NCBI RefSeq assembly: GCF_006442315.1 | Contig: NZ_VFVY01000008.1 | Coordinates: 62,001-126,000, forward strand | Source: Mesorhizobium sp. B2-3-4 | GTDB lineage: Bacteria; Pseudomonadota; Alphaproteobacteria; Rhizobiales; Rhizobiaceae | Direction of reading: 5' to 3' | Length of the DNA stretch: 64,000 nt | In this document: positions 53,516-61,861 of the stretch, piece by piece | Layout of the letters: each line of letters begins with the position of its first letter | Position numbering within the stretch: the stretch's first letter is position 1 | Notes under the pieces: model-generated | What the model saw: the letters and a program-made list of their open reading frames with translations, nothing else | Databases searched by the model: none | What the model was told of the DNA's origin: nothing | Translations under genes and position numbers: made by a program

Positions 53516-54582
53516 CCCTTGACCGTGTGACCAAGAGCTTCGCCGATTTCGACGCGGTGAAGGATGTCTCGATCGACGTTGCCGATGGCGAGTTCCTGGC
53601 GGTGCTCGGGCCTTCCGGTTGCGGCAAGACGACGCTGCTGCGTCTCGTTGCCGGTTTCGAGAAAGTAACCTCGGGCGAGATCCGCATCGGCAGCGATGTC
53701 GTTTCGAACAGCGGTGGCAGTGTCGCGCCGGAAAAGCGGCGTGTCGGCATCGTCTTCCAGAATTACGCTCTATGGCCGCACATGACGGTGGCCGAGAACA
53801 TCGGCTATTCGCTGAAGGTGGCCAAGCTCGACAAGGCGGTGGTGCGCCAGAAGGTCGAAGACGCGCTGGCGCTGGTCAACCTGCAAGGCCTGGGCGAACG
53901 CAGGCCCGCCAATCTGTCCGGCGGCCAGCGCCAGCGCGTCGCCCTTGCCCGCTGCCTTGTCGCGGCGCCGTCGCTAGTGCTGTTCGACGAGCCGCTGGCC
54001 AATCTCGACGTGCATCTCAGAGCCTCGATGGAGAACGAGTTCGCCGCCTTCCACAAGCGCACAGGCACGACAATCGTCTACATCACCCATGACCAGGCCG
54101 AGGCGATGGCATTGGCCGACCGCATCGCGGTGATGGATCATGGCCGCCTGGCGCAGCTTGCCACACCGCGTGAGCTCTATCATGAGCCGGCAAATGAAAT
54201 GGTCGCGTCCTTCATCTCGCAAGGCATATTGTTGCCTGCGGATGTCCTGACGGGCGAAGAAGGCGGCCATTGCAAGGTCCGGGTTCTCGGAACCGAAATC
54301 GTGGTCCGCTGCCGGCCCGGTGAACACCCGCGCGCCGGCGCCAAGATCTGCTGCCGCTCCGGCGACCTCGAAGTCTCAGCCGACGCCACGGGCTTCGATG
54401 GCCTCGTCAAGCGGGCTATCTATCAGGGCGGCGCGGCGCGCATCGAATTCGCACCCGCCGCCGGACCTGACCTCACCCTGCATTTCGAGCAATCCGATCC
54501 TGTCACGCTGGAGAGCGGAACCGAGGCGCGGCTGCGGATAAAATCCGGCTGGCTGATCCCGGCAGCGGTGGTGGCCTCGTGA
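53503..54582 (+). CDS. ABC transporter ATP-binding protein (FbpC/PotA-like)
   Basis: A 359-residue ATPase with Walker A (GPSGCGKTTLL), Q-loop (VFQNYALWPHM), signature (LSGGQRQRVALARCL), Walker B (LVLFDEPLANLD) and switch His (YITHDQAEA), plus a C-terminal TOBE domain. The ATG at 53503 is preceded by CGGAG and lies in the end of the permease gene; the frame upstream of it is a shadow. It energises the importer. Confidence 0.93.
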   Translation: MARLTLDRVTKSFADFDAVKDVSIDVADGEFLAVLGPSGCGKTTLLRLVAGFEKVTSGEIRIGSDVVSNSGGSVAPEKRRVGIVFQNYALWPHMTVAENIGYSLKVAKLDKAVVRQKVEDALALVNLQGLGERRPANLSGGQRQRVALARCLVAAPSLVLFDEPLANLDVHLRASMENEFAAFHKRTGTTIVYITHDQAEAMALADRIAVMDHGRLAQLATPRELYHEPANEMVASFISQGILLPADVLTGEEGGHCKVRVLGTEIVVRCRPGEHPRAGAKICCRSGDLEVSADATGFDGLVKRAIYQGGAARIEFAPAAGPDLTLHFEQSDPVTLESGTEARLRIKSGWLIPAAVVAS

Positions 54583-55748
54583 TGAGGCTGGACCTGCTTG
54601 GCGGCTTTGGGGAAAAGGGCCGGACGAGCCTCGCCGTCAACAGTGGCGACGACCGCATCCTGCTCGACGTTGGCATCAAAGTGGGCGCTTCCGGGGCGGA
54701 GTATTATCCGGCGCTCGACGGGCCGGTCGACGACATCGATGCCGTGTTTGTCTCGCACGCCCATGAGGATCATGTCGGCGCGCTGAGCTGGTTGTTGTCG
54801 CGCGGCTATGGCGGCCCGGTCTTCATGACTGTCGAGACCCGCGACGAGGCGCCGGCCACGCTTGCCGCCTATGCCGAGCCGGGCGACTTCAGGCGATTTC
54901 CCTTGCCTCGGGACCGTATCGAACTCTTCGAACCAGGGGACACGCTGGCGAGCGGCAATCTCACGATCAGGACGGGACGTTCAGGCCACGTCGTCGGTGG
55001 CGTGTGGTTCACCGTCGATGACGGGCAAAGCCATATCGCCTATTCGGCGGATGTGGTGCCGGACAGCAACGTCTTCGTCATGGACACGATCCCGCGCTGT
55101 GATCTCCTGGTCTTCGATGCGTCCTACGGCGCCGATCCCGTGCCGGGGGCTGCCCGGGCACGGGAAATTTCCGAATGGGTGGCGCGGCACCCGCAGGGAT
55201 GTCTCCTGCCGACGCCGCTGTCTGGCCGGTCGCTGGAACTGATCGCGGCTTTGCCCGGACCCTTCGCGATCCATGCCGGCATGCGCTCATCGCTGGAGGC
55301 GCAGATGGACGCCGGAGCATCCTTGTTGCCCGGCGTTTCCGAGATTCTGCGCCGCCGCTTGCAGGGGGCAACCGACTGGACGGATACCGACCCGCTACCG
55401 TCGATGCCGTTGCTGGCCGATGACGGCATGGGCGAAGCCGGTCCGTCGTCGAGAGTGTTGCCGCTTGCCGGACGGGTCGGCCATCCCGTGCTGCTTACTG
55501 GGCATCTGCCGTCGGGCTCTCCTGGGGAGATCCTCTACAAGGCAGGCCGGGCGGACTGGATACGCATGCCTACCCATCCGACACTCTCGGGCACGGTTGG
55601 CATCTGGGAGAAGGCGGGACGCCCCGCGGCGCTTGGTCATTCCTGTGCCCCCGATCTTCTCGATGAACTGAAGAGCTATATTCCGCCGCTGCTGACGCAA
55701 TGGCGTACGGGCCAGCGCGTTGCGGTGCCGCCAAGGAGCAAATCATGA
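54582..55748 (+). CDS. Metallo-beta-lactamase-fold hydrolase, beta-CASP-like
   Basis: A 388-residue hydrolase with the HAHEDH metal motif (His59, His61, Asp63, His64), a further His in RSGHVVGG and an Asp in LLVFDAS. Its second half looks like a beta-CASP segment (TPLSGRSLELIAALPG, VLLTGHLPSGSPGEI, ALGHSC), as in RNase J/CPSF-type nucleases. Shared overlap with the ATPase stop (TGATG) and the SurE start (ATGA) makes it a core part of the importer operon. It may hydrolyse a phosphodiester carried in by that importer; RNA processing is an alternative. Confidence 0.83.
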   Translation: MRLDLLGGFGEKGRTSLAVNSGDDRILLDVGIKVGASGAEYYPALDGPVDDIDAVFVSHAHEDHVGALSWLLSRGYGGPVFMTVETRDEAPATLAAYAEPGDFRRFPLPRDRIELFEPGDTLASGNLTIRTGRSGHVVGGVWFTVDDGQSHIAYSADVVPDSNVFVMDTIPRCDLLVFDASYGADPVPGAARAREISEWVARHPQGCLLPTPLSGRSLELIAALPGPFAIHAGMRSSLEAQMDAGASLLPGVSEILRRRLQGATDWTDTDPLPSMPLLADDGMGEAGPSSRVLPLAGRVGHPVLLTGHLPSGSPGEILYKAGRADWIRMPTHPTLSGTVGIWEKAGRPAALGHSCAPDLLDELKSYIPPLLTQWRTGQRVAVPPRSKS

Positions 55749-56503
55749 GAATCCTGATCTGCAACGATGATGGCATCGAAGCGCCGGGACTGGCTCGTCT
55801 CGTCAATGCCGTCGGCGGTCTGAGCGACGATGTCTGGGTAGTCGCGCCCGACGGCAAGCGCACCGCCGCGAGCTCGTCGCTGACGATCGCGAGGCCGCTG
55901 ACGATGCTGCGCGTCAAGACGAACTGGTATTCCTGCTCCGGCACGCCGGCCGACTGCGTGGTCAGTGCGATGACGTGGCTTTTCGCACAGGAGGCAAAAC
56001 CGGATCTGGTGCTGGCGGGCGTCAATGACGGCCGCAACGTCGCCGAGGATCTTGCCTATTCCGGTACGCTCGGCATTGCCCGGGAAGCAAGCTTCTGGGG
56101 CACACCGGCGATCGGCTTTTCGCGGGTGAAAAATCCTGATTTCAGCGACGGCGACGACCAATGGCTCGGCGCGTTGATCGGCTCTTTGTGGCAATCGCGC
56201 GCCGACTGGGCGAGGGAGGGGCATTGGCTCAGCGTCAACCTGCCGACCGCGTTGCCGGCCAAAATCCGTCAGCCGCGCATCGGCCGTGACAAGATCGGCC
56301 GCAAGGCCGAGATCGTGGAAAGCGAGGGGGATCGCACCGTCATCACCGTGCCGCGTGGCCGGGCTCATGAGAGCGAACCGGGGGACGAAAACGACGCCAT
56401 CGATGCGGGTTTCGTAAGCCTCAACCGGTTGAACTGGTTTGGCGAAACGCGGCTGGACGAGCGGCTTCTGGCCGGGATTCAGCGCAACGGCGAAGCCTGC
56501 TGA
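55745..56503 (+). CDS. SurE-type 5'/3'-nucleotidase
   Basis: A 252-residue phosphatase. The metal site is in ICNDDGIEAPG (Asp8, Asp9), SSSLTIARPL supplies the Ser, SGTPADCV is conserved, and VNDGRNVAEDLAYSGT contains the Asn ligand. It is a diverged member, since canonical SurE has GxNxGxN. SurE enzymes remove phosphate from nucleotides and short phosphoesters. The ATG overlaps the TGA of the MBL gene (ATGA). It ends the ABC importer operon, so it may release phosphate from a compound cut by the MBL hydrolase. Confidence 0.88.
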   Translation: MRILICNDDGIEAPGLARLVNAVGGLSDDVWVVAPDGKRTAASSSLTIARPLTMLRVKTNWYSCSGTPADCVVSAMTWLFAQEAKPDLVLAGVNDGRNVAEDLAYSGTLGIAREASFWGTPAIGFSRVKNPDFSDGDDQWLGALIGSLWQSRADWAREGHWLSVNLPTALPAKIRQPRIGRDKIGRKAEIVESEGDRTVITVPRGRAHESEPGDENDAIDAGFVSLNRLNWFGETRLDERLLAGIQRNGEAC

Positions 56504-56647
56504 TTTCAGGTCTGGATCGTCGAGCCGCCTGAACGACGCGAGCGTGGCGACGCGCGGCCCTCAGGTCACCAAGCTGTCAGCGGCCAAATTGCGTCAATCC
56601 GATGCTTATGCTTGAAGCTGCCGTTATTTCATTCCACATCGGGCGTA

Positions 56648-57802
56648 ATGAACGGCAAGATAGGAGAGTGGTTTCGCAATTGGCGATCGGCCTTGGCCGC
56701 ATCGCTGGTCCTGCATGCCTTGATCGCGGCGCTCTTGTTCTTTGGCGTGCCAAGGTCCGAGCAGCAGCCGGTTCAGCAGGAACAGCCCGTCAATGTTGCG
56801 ATCGTGCCGCCGCCCGAAAAACCTAAGCCGCAACCCGCTCCAAAGCCACCGGAGCCGAAGAAGGCTGAGAAGCCACCTGAACAAAAACCGCCACCGGAGC
56901 CACCGAAACAGCCGGACGAACAGGTTCTGAAGCGGGTTTTCCAGTATGGCCAGAAAGATACGGGGCCGGAAAAGTCGCTCGATGGAAGCAGCGCCAAACC
57001 CAACACGCCGTCGCCGGCCAAGGATGAGGCGGCAAAGCCGGCTACGGCACCGACGCCCGCACCGGCCCAGCCCTCCCCGGCTGCAACGCCAAACGCAGAG
57101 CCCAGCAAGCCTGACGAGAAACCCGCCACCGCTACGCCGGACGCCAAACCCGCGCAAAACGAAGAGAAGCAGCCGACCGAGGACACTGAAAAACAACAGC
57201 CGGACAAACAGGAGCCCACGCCGCAACCCGCCGAGCAGCCAACGGTTGCGGAGCCAAAGCCATTGGCGGCTGAGACCGGCGACAAGCCGGCGCCTCCAGC
57301 CTCGACTGCAAAGGCAAAGCCCAAACCCGCCAAGACAATGGCGTTCAAACCCGCGAAAGCCTTCAGGGCGCCGGCCGGGAACGCTGGAAGGTCAAACCCG
57401 ACCAACAACGACGTCGCAGGTTCGCCGGTCTATTCCGGCCTTCCGGGCGTCAGAAAGCTCTTCTCGCAAGGGGCAACCGGCGATGCGTTGGCGACAAGCT
57501 CGATGGATAATGTGCCGCGCGGTCAGCGCGTGGCTACCCTTTGCGGCAATGTCCTGAGCCAGGAACTGCAAAGTGCGGACTATTCGATCAAATGGGTGCC
57601 GACCATTACGCTGGACAAGGGCAATGTCCTCAATCCTCCGCTGGCTGCCTTCAGCACCAGAAACGCCTGGTACAATCTGAACTTCCGGTGTGAAGTCGAC
57701 GCCGATGCGACGAGGGTCCTATCCTTCAACTTCCGTGTGGGGTCATTAATCCCACCTGGCGAATGGGCCAGCCGTGGTTTCACGAAGTATCGTCTAAACT
57801 GA
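56648..57802 (+). CDS. DUF930-domain protein with TonB-like Pro-rich neck, paralogue 1
   Basis: A 384-residue protein. After a short cytoplasmic start comes one membrane helix (ALAASLVLHALIAALLFFGV, about 12-31), then a 220-residue periplasmic neck rich in Pro, Lys, Glu and Ala (EKPKPQPAPKPPEPKK type), as in TonB/TolA. The C-terminal 120 residues form a DUF930 domain (GVRKLFSQGATGDALATSSM, ATLCGNVLSQELQ) with conserved Cys in LCGN and FRCEVD. The ATG at 56648 is used, but the in-frame TTG at 56612 begins a segment also conserved before paralogue 2 (LPLFHSTS), so the N-terminus may be 12 residues longer. Function unknown; probably envelope-spanning. Confidence 0.8.
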   Translation: MNGKIGEWFRNWRSALAASLVLHALIAALLFFGVPRSEQQPVQQEQPVNVAIVPPPEKPKPQPAPKPPEPKKAEKPPEQKPPPEPPKQPDEQVLKRVFQYGQKDTGPEKSLDGSSAKPNTPSPAKDEAAKPATAPTPAPAQPSPAATPNAEPSKPDEKPATATPDAKPAQNEEKQPTEDTEKQQPDKQEPTPQPAEQPTVAEPKPLAAETGDKPAPPASTAKAKPKPAKTMAFKPAKAFRAPAGNAGRSNPTNNDVAGSPVYSGLPGVRKLFSQGATGDALATSSMDNVPRGQRVATLCGNVLSQELQSADYSIKWVPTITLDKGNVLNPPLAAFSTRNAWYNLNFRCEVDADATRVLSFNFRVGSLIPPGEWASRGFTKYRLN

Positions 57803-57964
57803 GCCGGCACGCCGAGCCCGGACATTGCCAGCCAACATCATGCCGGTCGGCGCAGCCGAAATCGGCACCGGCCGCCGTCTGCCGTGCTCTCTGTCGGCGG
57901 CCGGACTGCGCAAATCCAATGCCTATGCTTGAAGCCGCCGCTATTTCATTCCACATCGGTCAGG

Positions 57965-58921
57965 ATGAAGGGCGAAGCAGGAGAACGGCGTCGGAATATG
58001 TTGTGGGGCATTCCCACATCGCTGATGCTGCACGTGCTTGTCGCGGCACTCCTGGTGTTTGGCCTGCCCGTGCCTTCCCAACAGCCGCAGGATGAGCAGC
58101 CGGTCAATGTCGCGCTCGTGCCTGCGCCCGATCAGCCGAAACCGCAACCCGCTCCAGCACCGCCTCCCAAGCCACCGGAGCCGAAGGTTGAAAAACCACC
58201 TGCGCCGACGGCTGAAAAGCCACCTCCGCCGGAAAAGCAGGCTCAGAAGCCCCTGCCGATCGAGGCTCTGAAACCTGTCGTTCAGTTCGGCGACAAGGAT
58301 ACCGGCCCGAGGAAATCCCTGGACGGGGCAAGCGCTCAGGACAATTCGCCGGAGCCGGCCAAGGATGACGCTTCGAAGCTGCGGGTCGAGCCGAACCCGG
58401 CAGAAAACCAGCCGGCCACGCCGGCAGACTCCGGGCAGGGCGCGGCACCAGCGCCTTTAGGCCCCGACGGCGAGATCGAGCTTCCCAAGTCGGCCGAGAA
58501 ACCGACGCCCAAACCTACAAATGCGCCAAAGCCCAGCCCCTCAAACGCCTCGAAGTCTGCATCTGGCAACGGTTCGGGCCTTCCGGGTGCTCGCAGGCTC
58601 TATTCGCAAGGCGCTACCGGCGATGCGCTGGCCACGACCTCGATGGGTGGCGTGCCTCGCAGTGAGCGTGCTTCACTGCTTTGCGCCAGCGAGTTGCAAC
58701 GGCAACTGGTGGAAGGCTCCTATTTCCCCATTCAGTGGCCGAAAGTTCCGTTGAAGGCGGGCAATATAATCGACGCCCCGGATGTCGCCTTCAGCACGAC
58801 ATCCACATGGTACCATCTGAGTTTCCGGTGCGAGGTCGACACCGATGCGACGAGGGTCCTGTCGTTCGACTTCCGTGTCGGCGCCGAGCTTCCACGCAGC
58901 GAATGGCCGCGGCCTCTCTAG
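57965..58921 (+). CDS. DUF930-domain protein with TonB-like Pro-rich neck, paralogue 2
   Basis: A 318-residue tandem paralogue of the preceding gene: the same helix (SLMLHVLVAALLVFGLPV), a shorter Pro-rich neck (KPPEPKVEKPPAPTAEK type) and a close DUF930 domain (GARRLYSQGATGDALATTSM, CASELQRQLVEG, FRCEVDTDATRVLSFDFRVG). The 40 bases before the ATG nearly repeat those before paralogue 1, so the duplication covered the leader too. The start at 57965 has a weak AGG. Shared C-terminal cysteines suggest a disulphide in the periplasm. Function unknown. Confidence 0.8.
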   Translation: MKGEAGERRRNMLWGIPTSLMLHVLVAALLVFGLPVPSQQPQDEQPVNVALVPAPDQPKPQPAPAPPPKPPEPKVEKPPAPTAEKPPPPEKQAQKPLPIEALKPVVQFGDKDTGPRKSLDGASAQDNSPEPAKDDASKLRVEPNPAENQPATPADSGQGAAPAPLGPDGEIELPKSAEKPTPKPTNAPKPSPSNASKSASGNGSGLPGARRLYSQGATGDALATTSMGGVPRSERASLLCASELQRQLVEGSYFPIQWPKVPLKAGNIIDAPDVAFSTTSTWYHLSFRCEVDTDATRVLSFDFRVGAELPRSEWPRPL

Positions 58922-58932
58922 TTTCCGCCAGC

Positions 58933-59607
58933 CTAGGCCGGCACGCGGAGCCCGGACAATTGCCGGCTAACTTCTTGCCAGTCGGCGCAGACGAAATCGG
59001 CGCCGGCCGCCGTCAGCCGTGCGGCATGCTCGGCATAGGTGTGTCCGCCGCCGGTGTAGCCGATTGCCGTCATGCCGGCGGCGACAGCGCCCTGAATACC
59101 GAAGGGCGAATCCTCGATGACGACGCAGTCGGCCGGGTTGGCGTCCATATTCGCCGCCGCGAACAGGAAGATGTCGGGCGCCGGCTTGCCGTTCTTGACC
59201 ATCGAGGAACTGTAGATCGCATCGCCGAAGAATCCTGCCAGCCCGGTGATGGCCAGGCTGTGGTTTATGCGCTCGACCGAGGATGACGAGGCAACGCAAC
59301 GGTCGCCTTCGAGCGTTTCGAGGAATGCCGCGATTCCCGGTGTCGGCTTCAACTCCTGCGAAAACAGGATCCTGGTCTCGGCCCAGATGTCGCCGTCGGC
59401 GGCCGCGGGAAACTGATGGCCGGTCAATTCCTTGATCCTGACGATGATGTCGGCCTGTTTCATGCCGACGCACTGGGCGATGATACCGCCGTGAACGCCC
59501 GGCATGCCGTGCTTTTCATAGACGCGCTCATAGGCCCTGGCGGCCAGGGGCTCGCTGTCGACGAGAACGCCGTCGCAATCGAAAATGATAGGCCTTGCTC
59601 GCGCCAC
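58933..59607 (-). CDS. HAD-superfamily phosphatase (beta-phosphoglucomutase/phosphoglycolate phosphatase-like)
   Basis: A 224-residue HAD subfamily IA enzyme. Motif I is FDCDGVLVDSEPLAA (Asp nucleophile and general acid), motif II is in CVASSSSVERI, the motif III Lys is in VKNGKPAPDIF, and motif IV is VIEDSPFGIQGA. The helical cap is of the C1 type. It most resembles sugar-phosphate phosphatases such as the 6-phosphogluconate phosphatase YieH or a beta-phosphoglucomutase-like enzyme. It is next to, but transcribed away from, the sorbitol PTS; a link to sorbitol phosphate is possible but unproven. Confidence 0.88.
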   Translation of the reverse strand: MARARPIIFDCDGVLVDSEPLAARAYERVYEKHGMPGVHGGIIAQCVGMKQADIIVRIKELTGHQFPAAADGDIWAETRILFSQELKPTPGIAAFLETLEGDRCVASSSSVERINHSLAITGLAGFFGDAIYSSSMVKNGKPAPDIFLFAAANMDANPADCVVIEDSPFGIQGAVAAGMTAIGYTGGGHTYAEHAARLTAAGADFVCADWQEVSRQLSGLRVPA

Positions 59608-59708
59608 GCGCTCGTCTCCTCACGTCAAATTTCGCACATCGCTATCGGCAAAAAATCAAATGTTCAATAGTGCGGCGTTTTTTGGGAGAGATGCGAAGCC
59701 GGCGGTGC

Positions 59709-60359
59709 TCAAAGCTGGCGCAAGGCATCGCTGGCTCGCGAAGACCCCAGCGCCCTTTGCATGGCCTGCCGGGACTGGGCACGATCGGGGGTGATCCAGT
59801 TCGGTTCGGCGCCGAGGAAACGGTCGAGGAAAGCCACGGCATAGGCCGGCATCTCTGTGACGTTCTCGCGATAGGACCACCAGGTGCGAAGATCGTCGGC
59901 GCATTTGTCGATGCTTGGCGCCGAGCCGAACTCCTGCTCGTAAATGGCCGAAATCACCGAGACGCAGTAATTGGTGTAGAGGAAGCCTTCCGGCCAGAAG
60001 CGGATGATGTCCAGCGTGCCGGCATTCTGATCGGTCTCGATGAGTTGGGTAAGTCCGGAGATCTCCCTGGCCGGGGCCTGTTTGATCAGTTCGCGCAGCA
60101 CCAGCCCGGCGGCGAAGACGATGAAGTCGGCGCGGTCGATGGCGGCAAAGCGCTTCTGCGCCTCCATGATCTCGACCCAGTCGAGAAAAGCCCGGGTCAG
60201 CCTGGCCTCGTCGATCTCGAAGCGAACGCCGAACGTGTCCGAAACGACCTTGGCGCTGCCGCGGAAAGTCGCGCGGAACCAGCGCAGTTGCCGCAACCGG
60301 TGGCGCAGATCGGGCATGAGCGCCAGTTCATCCCTGAAGGGCAGTTCCATTTCATGCAT
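59709..60359 (-). CDS. Conserved cytoplasmic protein of unknown function
   Basis: A 216-residue soluble protein with no signal peptide or long hydrophobic run. It is acidic and mainly helical, with a Trp/Tyr-rich core (FWPEGFLYTNYCVSVISAIY, DLRTWWSYRENV) and no recognisable catalytic motif. It begins with ATG 60359 and lies 101 bp upstream of the HAD phosphatase on the same strand, so both may be one transcript, though that gap contains its own AT-rich promoter-like sequence. I do not recognise the family. Confidence 0.72.
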   Translation of the reverse strand: MHEMELPFRDELALMPDLRHRLRQLRWFRATFRGSAKVVSDTFGVRFEIDEARLTRAFLDWVEIMEAQKRFAAIDRADFIVFAAGLVLRELIKQAPAREISGLTQLIETDQNAGTLDIIRFWPEGFLYTNYCVSVISAIYEQEFGSAPSIDKCADDLRTWWSYRENVTEMPAYAVAFLDRFLGAEPNWITPDRAQSRQAMQRALGSSRASDALRQL

Positions 60360-60542
60360 CCCGTTTCACGGCAGGCTAGCACAGCCGTGCCGCCGCCGAA
60401 ATCGTGCAGCGGCCCTGTGGATGACCGTGGTTGAGGCCAATATCATACATATTGACATTCGCGGAAACAAATGTTCTCACTTTGCTGTTGTCGTGTGCCG
60501 GTCCAAAGTGCGCCTCAACCTAGGCTCGGGAGGAGAAACCGA

Positions 60543-60980
60543 ATGGCGATCTGGCAGTGGGGACTGCTTCTGCTGGTTATTGTGTGGGCGCTGCAATCGC
60601 TCGGCGTCTGGCTGCAGATGCGGCACTATTCGGATGTCTTCCGGGGCGTCACCGACCAATACAAGGATGGCTTTGTCGGCGCCGGCAATTTTCGCGGCCG
60701 ATTCGCCAAGGGAACCATCGCGCTGGTCGTGGTGACGCCTGACCTGATCGTGCGCCGCATGATGGTGATGACCGGCCGTTCGGTCTTCACCAAATTCAAA
60801 CGACATGAAGAATTCGAGGGTGTTCCCCTCGATCGACTCCGGTCCAACCCTGCGATCATGGGGGAGGGGGAACCCGGTGTGGCCGAGGCCGTGAAACGGG
60901 CGATCGAACAAATCGACAAAGCACGGTCGGAGCCGGGGAAGAAACCGGGCCTGTCCGGTTTGAACGTAGCAAGGGCCTAG
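60543..60980 (+). CDS. gutM: Glucitol operon activator-like protein GutM
   Basis: A 145-residue protein that matches GutM/SrlM: an N-terminal hydrophobic segment (IWQWGLLLLVIVWALQSLGVWLQM), then HYSDVFRGVTDQYKDGFVGAGNFRGRFAKG, the conserved core of this family. The ATG has GGGAGGAG upstream. In enterobacteria GutM is an accessory activator of the glucitol operon; the membrane-anchored N-terminus suggests a role linked to the PTS proteins. It heads the sorbitol PTS operon, with -35 TTGACA near 60452. The stop TAG is the start of an intergenic repeat-like sequence. Confidence 0.88.
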   Translation: MAIWQWGLLLLVIVWALQSLGVWLQMRHYSDVFRGVTDQYKDGFVGAGNFRGRFAKGTIALVVVTPDLIVRRMMVMTGRSVFTKFKRHEEFEGVPLDRLRSNPAIMGEGEPGVAEAVKRAIEQIDKARSEPGKKPGLSGLNVARA

Positions 60981-61026
60981 AGCCGGACGATTTGAGATCG
61001 AAATCGAATCCGTTTCTAGATCAAAG
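60978..61026. repeat. Repeat-like intergenic sequence starting TAGAGC
   Basis: TAGAGCCGGACGATTTGAGATCG and the following bases up to TCTAGATC look like a dispersed rhizobial intergenic element (TAGAGC head, internal short palindromes). As at 41366, it overlaps the TAG stop codon of the upstream gene. Only one copy is in the window, so the call is tentative. Confidence 0.4.
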
Positions 61027-61084
61027 GGATAGAGGACGCCGCGCACCGACTGGGATCAACCGGCGGGTGGCATAAGGAGGAGAA

Positions 61085-61846
61085 ATGTCTGTATTTTCAT
61101 TGTTGGCGCAGCATGCCGACATGGCCGTGCACAATTTGCATGTCGCGGGTGCCATGGTTTCGGACGCTGCATTGCATGGCAAGCTCGCCGTCGAGCATGC
61201 TTCCGACCATCTCGTTGTCCTGGCGCAGGCCGACAGCGGGCCGATTACCGTCGATCAGTTCAAGGAAAAACTGAAGGACGTCCAGCAGGAAGAGCAACTC
61301 GGCTGGCTGACCGCCATCGGTAAATATTTCATTGGCATCTTCCAGAAGGGCGGCGAAGTGTTCGCCGGTTTCGTCACCGGCATCATCCCGACGCTGGTCG
61401 TGCTGATGACCGCCTTCTACGCCGTCACCGAACTGGTCGGCGAGGAGCGCGTCCACGGTCTGGCGCGAGGCGCCGGCCGGATCGCGCTGACGCGCTACAC
61501 GCTGCTGCCGCTGCTGGCGGTGTTCTTCCTCACCAACCCGATGGCCTATACGTTCGGATCGTTCCTGGAAGAAAAGCACAAGCCTGCCTTCTACGACGCG
61601 GCCGTGTCCTACGTGCATCCGCCGCTCGGCCTGTTCCCGCATATCAACCCCGGCGAATATTTCGTCTGGGGCGGCATTCTCGTGGCTCTGCTCGAGCTTG
61701 AGAAAAAGGGCGCCGTCGTTGCCGGTTACCACGTCAAGGTGGCGATCTGGTACGCCATCGTCGGCCTCGTCGTCATCCTGCTCAAGGGCATGCTGACTGA
61801 GCGCATCACCGCCATCATGGCGCGCCGCCAGGGCGTCGAGCTGTAA
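61085..61846 (+). CDS. srlA: Glucitol/sorbitol PTS permease IIC, N-terminally extended
   Basis: A 253-residue membrane subunit matching SrlA: WLTAIGKYFIGIFQKGGEVFAGFVTGIIPTL, NPMAYTFGSFLEEKHKPAFY and GLFPHINPGEYFVW correspond to the E. coli sequence. SrlA is normally about 187 residues; here about 75 extra residues precede the match, soluble and helical, with His residues and a PITVDQFKEKLKDVQQEE stretch. The ATG has GGAGGAG seven bases upstream, so the extension appears translated. It forms the sugar channel with SrlE. Confidence 0.91.
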   Translation: MSVFSLLAQHADMAVHNLHVAGAMVSDAALHGKLAVEHASDHLVVLAQADSGPITVDQFKEKLKDVQQEEQLGWLTAIGKYFIGIFQKGGEVFAGFVTGIIPTLVVLMTAFYAVTELVGEERVHGLARGAGRIALTRYTLLPLLAVFFLTNPMAYTFGSFLEEKHKPAFYDAAVSYVHPPLGLFPHINPGEYFVWGGILVALLELEKKGAVVAGYHVKVAIWYAIVGLVVILLKGMLTERITAIMARRQGVEL

Positions 61847-61861
61847 GGCGGGGAGGACATC

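Noticed and set aside
56820..57320. Pro/Lys-rich DNA repeats in the DUF930 gene considered as a CRISPR-like or minisatellite array
   Set aside because: Units are irregular and coding; they make a TonB-like neck and have no spacer structure.
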